25,177 nt of DNA from Schoenoplectus triqueter (lineage: Eukaryota > Streptophyta > Magnoliopsida > Poales > Cyperaceae), in assembly GCA_964058805.1 (NCBI GenBank), contig CAXKVV010001367.1, forward strand, positions 1 to 25,177. The letters are read 5' to 3'. Both the position numbers and the translations under genes were made by a program. The notes under the pieces are model-generated. The model made no database searches and had not been told where the DNA came from. It worked only from the letters and a program-made list of their open reading frames with translations. Positions 20,061-25,177 of this stretch are shown here, piece by piece. How positions within the stretch are numbered: the stretch's first letter is position 1; every line of letters begins with the position of its first letter.

Positions 20061-23000
20061 ATGACCACCTTCAGCTTACACCCCGGCCAATACCCTACTC
20101 TATGCACCTCCTCCACCATCTCCCCGTTCCTCCGTTCCAAGCCTACCTTCTTCCTATCTCCGCCTCTAGTTAGAACCCCATTATTCCTCCCCTTCCATCT
20201 AAACCTTCCGCGCCCCACCCGATCTTCACCATTTTCCGTCTCTTCTTACCGGTGGTGGGACCGAGAAGAAGGACAACCTACGGTGCCAGTGCACGAGGAG
20301 GATGAGGTATCAATCACCAAAGACTCCGAGAACACCGAGACCGAGGATGAGTGCCGCAAAAAATCCTGGACCGACCATGGCTGGGCCCCTTGGGAGGAGG
20401 CCTTCAGCGTCGAGGCAGAATTCGCTCGTAGGAGTCTCGATGAAGGTGAGGAGGTGCCTCTAACGTCCCCTGAGGCCATCGAGGCGTTCAAAATGCTTAC
20501 GCCGTCGTACCGCAAGAAGAAGATTGGGGAGATTGGAGAAGAGGAGTATTTGAGGAGGCTTTTTGCAATTAAAGGTGAGATTCCAGACAAGCTCAATACT
20601 ATCTGGGCTGGGCCGCTGGCTTTGCAGCTGATCCCTCCGCGTGATTGGCCACCAAATGGGTGGGAGGTTGATAAGAAGGAGTTGGAGTTCATTCGGGAGG
20701 TGCACAAGTTGCAATCTGTGAGGGTTGATGTTGAAGGAGAGAATTGGATTGGGGCTCCAGGTTTTATGGAAAAATTAATGGAAGGGTTGAAGGAGGGACA
20801 AGAAATTCTTGATGCTGTTTTCAGTGAAAATAAGGAACTAGAGGCAAAATATAAAGAATGGGCTAAAGCAAACCCTGATAGGTTAAAGATGGATGATGCA
20901 CGGATGTTGATGAAAAATGATATTTTGAAACAATACAAGGAATGGGTTGGTTCAAATAGAGATGAGCGCTCAGAAGGAGACTGCATTGGTGAGGTGGAGA
21001 AAGCTGTGAAGAGATATGAGGAATTCATAAAGCCACATAAAGACAAGGATAATGAAATTACTGAAAATGCAAAACAGGAGGCTGCCAATACTGTAAATGA
21101 GATGGCATTTGAGAGGTACAAAGTTTTTATCAAGCAGTATACTGAGTGGGTGGATGCAAACCGTGACAAGTTGGAAGAGGAGTCATACAAGGTAATAATA
21201 AGTTGCTACCAGGTGTGAGAATAAAGGTTGTTTTAGACAAATATTTCATGTCATCTGTTACATGGTACTACTTATTCTCATGAGAGGTGTATCACAGAGG
21301 CGGAGCTTAGTTCAGGCCAACCTGGGCCATGCCCTCATCTAAAATTTCATATAGATGCAATATATTTTAAGAGTCATTTGTTGCTTGAGTCATGAAATCC
21401 CTCCCCAAAACAAAAAAAAATGTATCGGTTTAGGTCCTAGAGACATCTAGTGGTGTCTTGATGACTTATCATCAAGTAAACTAACTGCTGGGAAGGAGAG
21501 AATAAAATAATCATTTCATACCACCTCAAATTTGTTGTAGGCTGGTTTGAACTGGTACACAGTCAAGTTATTATGTTTGAACACTTGACATATCTTTGAG
21601 TTTTATAGAATATTGATCTTTTCTAGCAGCCATAAAATGTAGTTTGATATTATGCAGTTTGATCAAGATTATTATCCTGGAAGGAGGAAACGAGGCAAGG
21701 ATTACAAGGAGGAAATGGTACTATTTTTTGTATATCTCTTGTGTAATATCTCATATCCGGATCATTTGGAGGTTTTCCTCAGTTGTTGAACTTCTTTGTC
21801 TTTGTTCTATGCAGCTTGAACTTCCATTTATATACCCTGGACAGGTTTGTCAGTTGTAATTAATTATAATTTGTGTTGACCAACTTAATGATTTCTGATA
21901 TTAATATTTAGACCTTGATTCTTATTTTTTATTTTTATTGATATTGCATTCGCTTGCCAGATCTATCAAGGAAAAGTCACAAGCGTTAGTCTTTATCAAG
22001 GTGCTTTTGTTGACATTGGTTGTGTCCATGATGGGTAAACTTTTTTATATTCTGAGGAAATTTTGCATGACTTGACTAATTGACCTTCCATGGCTATCCA
22101 CCTTTGTGACATCTGCCTAATAAATTATATAGGTGGGTACCTATAAAGGGAAATGATTGGTATTGGATTCGCCATCACATCAAAGTGGGCATGCATGTTC
22201 TTGTTGAAATTATTGTAAGTATATTGATAGTCTTCTGTACCTTAATATGGTAGATGATTGTTATAAGTTCCCTTTAATCCTTCACAATTGTTTTTGATTA
22301 TTTTTTCCTCACAATAATAATCTAACAGATATTGTATATGAACTGCAGGCCAAAAGAGATCCATATCGGTTTCGTTTTCCTATTGAAATGCGATTTGTAC
22401 AACCCAACATCGATCACCTTATGTTCGTACTACATCTTTTATTTTATGTACTTGAGGAAAGCTTAAATTTGTGTTCAAATTGTTCATTCTGTTTGATGCT
22501 TATGCGGGCTTTCTGCTGGATACACTTGGGTTGAAATACAGCCTACAGATTTTGGGCCTTGAAATGTGTAAATAGAATCGGCAGTGCAAGAAGCCCTGCA
22601 TTCCAAAAGAAGTTCTTAAAACATATTTCCTAATTACATCTGAACTTAATCTGTGTGGTTATGTTTTTCTGTATATAATGCAGATTCAATAGGTTTGAAT
22701 TCCCTCCTATATTTCATAGAGATGAGGATACAAATCCTCTTGAGCGGCAGGTGAGCGAATTCACTAATACTTATGTCTTATTATAAGCATGAATAATTAT
22801 GGATTGGTATATTTCTTATCATGTCAGATCTCATGTACTTGTCTACATCTGAGAATAGATTTCTTAATTGATCAGGCACTTATTTTTAATACTCATTGTT
22901 TGTTTGTAGAGGGACAGTGGAAGAGGATTAATCCCAAGTAGAAGACCTGATGTTCAAGTTGAAATAGAAAAGCAGCCATTAATATCTGATCACCCCTATG

Positions 23001-25138
23001 TTGATGAGGTGCTTCTTTTTCTGGCAATCAGAAACACAAGGAACTTTGGCCTTTTCCAATTTGCAAGCACAAGTCAGGGCTTAACTTGTTATGATTCTTT
23101 GTGTGCAGCTGTGGCACATACACAACGCGGAGCAAATGATCTTGGATCATGAGGAAGAAAATCTTGATAAATACAAGGACAAGAAATTTGAGGAGACTGT
23201 TGATCTCTCTTTTGACGAGGAGAATAGTGTTGAGTACACTCAAGCTAAATATAAAGACTCAACATTGCCAAAAGTGATTTTGGTAATGGGTTTCCTTCAC
23301 TACAAAAAAAAAATCTTATGTTCAGCAAAATTTTGTTTGCTTTAATTATACCTCTATTTCTGATAGCATTTTTGCAATTGTTCATCAGTACTCTAGGTCT
23401 CCAGTCCTATCTGATAAAAGGGGAACACTTTAAAATTTAATTTAGAGAAACATAATATTCTTGTGAATATTATAATTTGTGTTGTTAATTCTGAAGGGTT
23501 AATTTTTTTTAAAGCCTCTTTTATGCGGCATGCTAATTTTCTTCCCAAATTTCTTTTGTAGAAAACCAATATGAAGGATCTTAACATGAATGCAGCACGG
23601 GCTGAGCGCCAGGTAGTGTATGTATATCTGTGTTGCTTTCAATGGAAGTTCAACAAGTCTGACATATTAGTTGGCAAGAGTCTCATTGTATCAATATTTT
23701 ATTGTGCGGTGATCTGTTGAGAACTATTTATCTTGACAACCACATTAAAATAAATTCATTAAAAAATTCTAAAATGGAAAATCATTGACAAACATATTCT
23801 TGAACTTATAGATTGATTGTGATTTAAATTCCATGCAATTTGAGTGTCATTTGATATTCCATCAAAGATTATCAAAATTGTATTATATTTATAATGGTAA
23901 ATTTACTGACTTTTGATGAAATACCAAATGATACTGAAATTGCTTGATGTTATCAGATCAGCAATTTGAGTATCATTTGGTATTCCATCAAAGGTCACTA
24001 TATTTAAACTGTTTCAAGAGACCCCTAGCCCATTTCATTTATGTTATCAGATCAACAGCACTTGCTTTTGATTTGGAAATACGAGTGAGTACAAAAGTAG
24101 TAGAATATAGAGAATGGAAACAGCTCTAAACCAGTCTCTCACCATACAGGGCAGATCCATGATGTATTAGTTGTTGTATGAAAAGATAATTCAGTATAGA
24201 TAAAGTATATGCTTACTAATTACTACTAAAGTACTGATTATTTTGTGCAGAGGATATGATAAGATAATTCAGTATAGATAAAGTATATGCTTATTAGTTA
24301 CTACTGATTATTTCATGCAGAGGATTAACAGGTTAAAGAAGTTAGCAGAACGAGAAGGAAAAAAATTTGAAGTTCCAAAGTTGAGGCGTAATTTGGAGAT
24401 GGATGAATATGATCTATTGCATTGGAGACGTTCTTTGGAGGAAAGAGAAGCTCTTATCAGAGATATAAGCTGGTATCCTTTTTACTTATTTTAGTCTGAT
24501 TATGGAACTCATTGAAATTTTCTTAGTTAAAAAAAAATCATAGAGAAAGAGCAGCGAAAGCACTTAGTGACAGATATTGTGCTTGTTTCTATGCATTTCC
24601 CTGGTCAAGTAGGATTGTCTTTTTTTTTTTCTCTTCAGCATTAATCCTCAAATTCCTTACATGACATTCTGCTTATGTTTTATCCAGCCGGACTGCGGTT
24701 GGTCTTCCCCTAGAAGAACCAGGCAAATATATTGATGACCCCACATTCTGGGGCAAAGAGTTCCACAAGTCGAACCCTGTGTACCGGGTTGATGTCTACG
24801 AAGAACAAAAGAAAAAAGAAAAGAAAGAAAAGGCTGAGGCTGCTCTTGAGACTCAGTACTTAAACATTCTTGGAGGGAAGCACTCGAAATGGTATGAGAT
24901 GTCATATGATGGCTACATGGCTCGAAAGGCGCACCTTGAAGCACTAAGAAAGAAGCAAAGGGAAGCAGTAAGAAAGGACAACAACACAGAGGAATCAAAG
25001 TCGGACCGAGAGGAAGAAGAACTAGATGATTATGATGACGATATAGATTTTGACTATGGAATTTTTGGTAGGCCGCGTGATGAGCATCGAGAGAGCGAAC
25101 ATGATGATAACGAAACTGACATAGATACCCTAGAATAG
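20061..25138 (+). CDS. PTAC10: pTAC10/PAP3-like plastid transcription protein, S1 domain, 12 exons
   Basis: Exons: 20061-21191, 21658-21717, 21815-21844, 21961-22034, 22133-22214, 22349-22422, 22684-22750, 22910-23008, 23109-23282, 23562-23612, 24321-24473, 24688-25138. All introns are GT..AG. Read with one excess base ignored at 24420/24421, the product is about 814 residues. Residues 1-60 are Ser/Thr/Pro-rich and look like a chloroplast transit peptide. 105-235 is a conserved-looking region (WAPWEEAFSVEAEFARRS, then WAGPLALQLIPPRDWPPNGW). 260-370 has repeated YxEW units. An S1 RNA-binding fold starts at 408 (GKVTSV, GAFVDIG, DGWVP). The C-terminus is lysine-rich, then strongly acidic. pTAC10 is an essential accessory of the plastid-encoded RNA polymerase in nucleoids. 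Arabidopsis pTAC10 is shorter, near 670 residues as I recall. As assembled, exon 11 is frameshifted. Confidence 0.88.
21192..21657 (+). other. Intron 1 of the pTAC10-like gene
   Basis: 466 bp. It contains, near 21296-21340, AGGCGGAGCTTAG followed by GGCCAACCTGGGCCATGCCC, a phrase resembling a widespread plant transposon terminus, probably a short fragment. The 71-codon frame starting at 21644 merges intron and exon sequence and is not a separate gene. Confidence 0.5.
23613..24320 (+). other. Intron 10 of the pTAC10-like gene
   Basis: The longest intron of the gene at 708 bp. It carries a repeat cluster at 23804-23993 and a tandem duplication that includes the 3' splice acceptor (24177-24324). 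Small frames within it are not genes. Confidence 0.75.
23804..23993. mobile_element. Repeat cluster with direct and inverted 33-bp units
   Basis: A 33-bp unit beginning GCAATTTGAGTGTCATTTGA occurs at 23835-23867 and again as GCAATTTGAGTATCATTTGG at 23961-23993. Between them, 23911-23943 is the same unit inverted. The first and second copies can form a hairpin. The left part (23804-23880) also matches 19265-19342 in reverse, so this is a mobile repeat inserted in the intron. No target duplication was identified. Confidence 0.7.
24177..24324 (+). repeat. Tandem duplication of the exon 11 splice-acceptor region
   Basis: Copy 1 (24177-24254, 78 bp) and copy 2 (24255-24324, 70 bp) share AAGATAATTCAGTATAGATA and the text down to a GCAG/AGGA junction. 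An 8-bp length difference accounts for the gap. Copy 2 supplies the acceptor that keeps the frame. Copy 1 retains a good decoy acceptor at 24250, after which the coding frame would read AGG ATA TGA and stop. Confidence 0.9.
24420..24421 (+). other. One-base excess (frameshift) in pTAC10-like exon 11
   Basis: Upstream of this point the frame set by exon 10 reads LRRNLEMDEYDLL. Downstream the frame set by exon 12 reads HWRRSLEEREALIRDIS and joins exon 12 with the correct phase. The exon is 153 bp where 152 would keep the frame, and one of the two C bases at 24420-24421 is surplus. Read literally, the protein leaves its frame after residue 647 and stops at 24733-24735, giving 680 residues and losing the charged C-terminal part. 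An assembly or sequencing error is as likely as a true mutation. Confidence 0.85.
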
Positions 25139-25177
25139 ATGGTACAGGAGGGTAATAAGAAGTAAAGTTTTGGCAAT

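Noticed and set aside
20246..21190. A 314-codon reverse-strand open frame opposite pTAC10-like exon 1
   Set aside because: It is the antisense shadow of a long, well-supported exon. It is Ser-rich because of the coding bias of the sense strand and has no recognisable domain.
21296..21340. Transposon-terminus-like phrase in pTAC10-like intron 1 as a full element
   Set aside because: Only one end-like phrase is visible. I found no matching inverted end or target duplication, so it is mentioned only as a possible fragment.

Overview
The window is nuclear DNA from a flowering plant. The introns have GT..AG borders, the intergenic DNA is very AT-rich and full of small transposon remnants, and both genes are plant genes: a lysine/histidine-type amino acid transporter and a chloroplast transcription-complex protein. 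A monocot is my guess from general look only. I cannot name the species.

Layout. (1) 1-10.2 kb has no gene I can support. It holds an old segmental duplication (about 61-1980 and 2780-4328), a SINE-like insertion present in only one copy, a run of foldback or terminal-inverted-repeat elements (3122-3607, 4710-5097, 5261-5675, about 7190-7490, 7779-8029, 8065-8337, 9274-9692) and simple repeats. (2) 10306-15972, plus strand: a complete eight-exon LHT1-like transporter of 443 residues. Its last intron carries two adjacent, well-preserved foldback elements. (3) 16-20 kb: an LTR-retrotransposon remnant, a hAT-like element with GC-rich ends, a perfect 3 x 27 bp minisatellite and palindromes. (4) 20061-25138, plus strand: a twelve-exon gene for a pTAC10/PAP3-like protein, an S1-domain subunit associated with the plastid-encoded RNA polymerase. 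Only 39 bp of its 3' flank is in the window.

The two genes have no evident functional link. One encodes a plasma-membrane amino acid importer and the other a plastid transcription factor.

The points most worth checking are these. A one-base excess in exon 11 of the pTAC10-like gene breaks an otherwise clean reading frame. The 3' splice acceptor of the same exon is tandemly duplicated, and the decoy copy leads straight to a stop. LHT intron 7 contains two long near-perfect hairpins. The upstream region is a decayed 2 kb duplication with a datable SINE insertion. I found no undescribed multi-gene system. The unusual content is repeat biology and the two lesions in the pTAC10-like gene.
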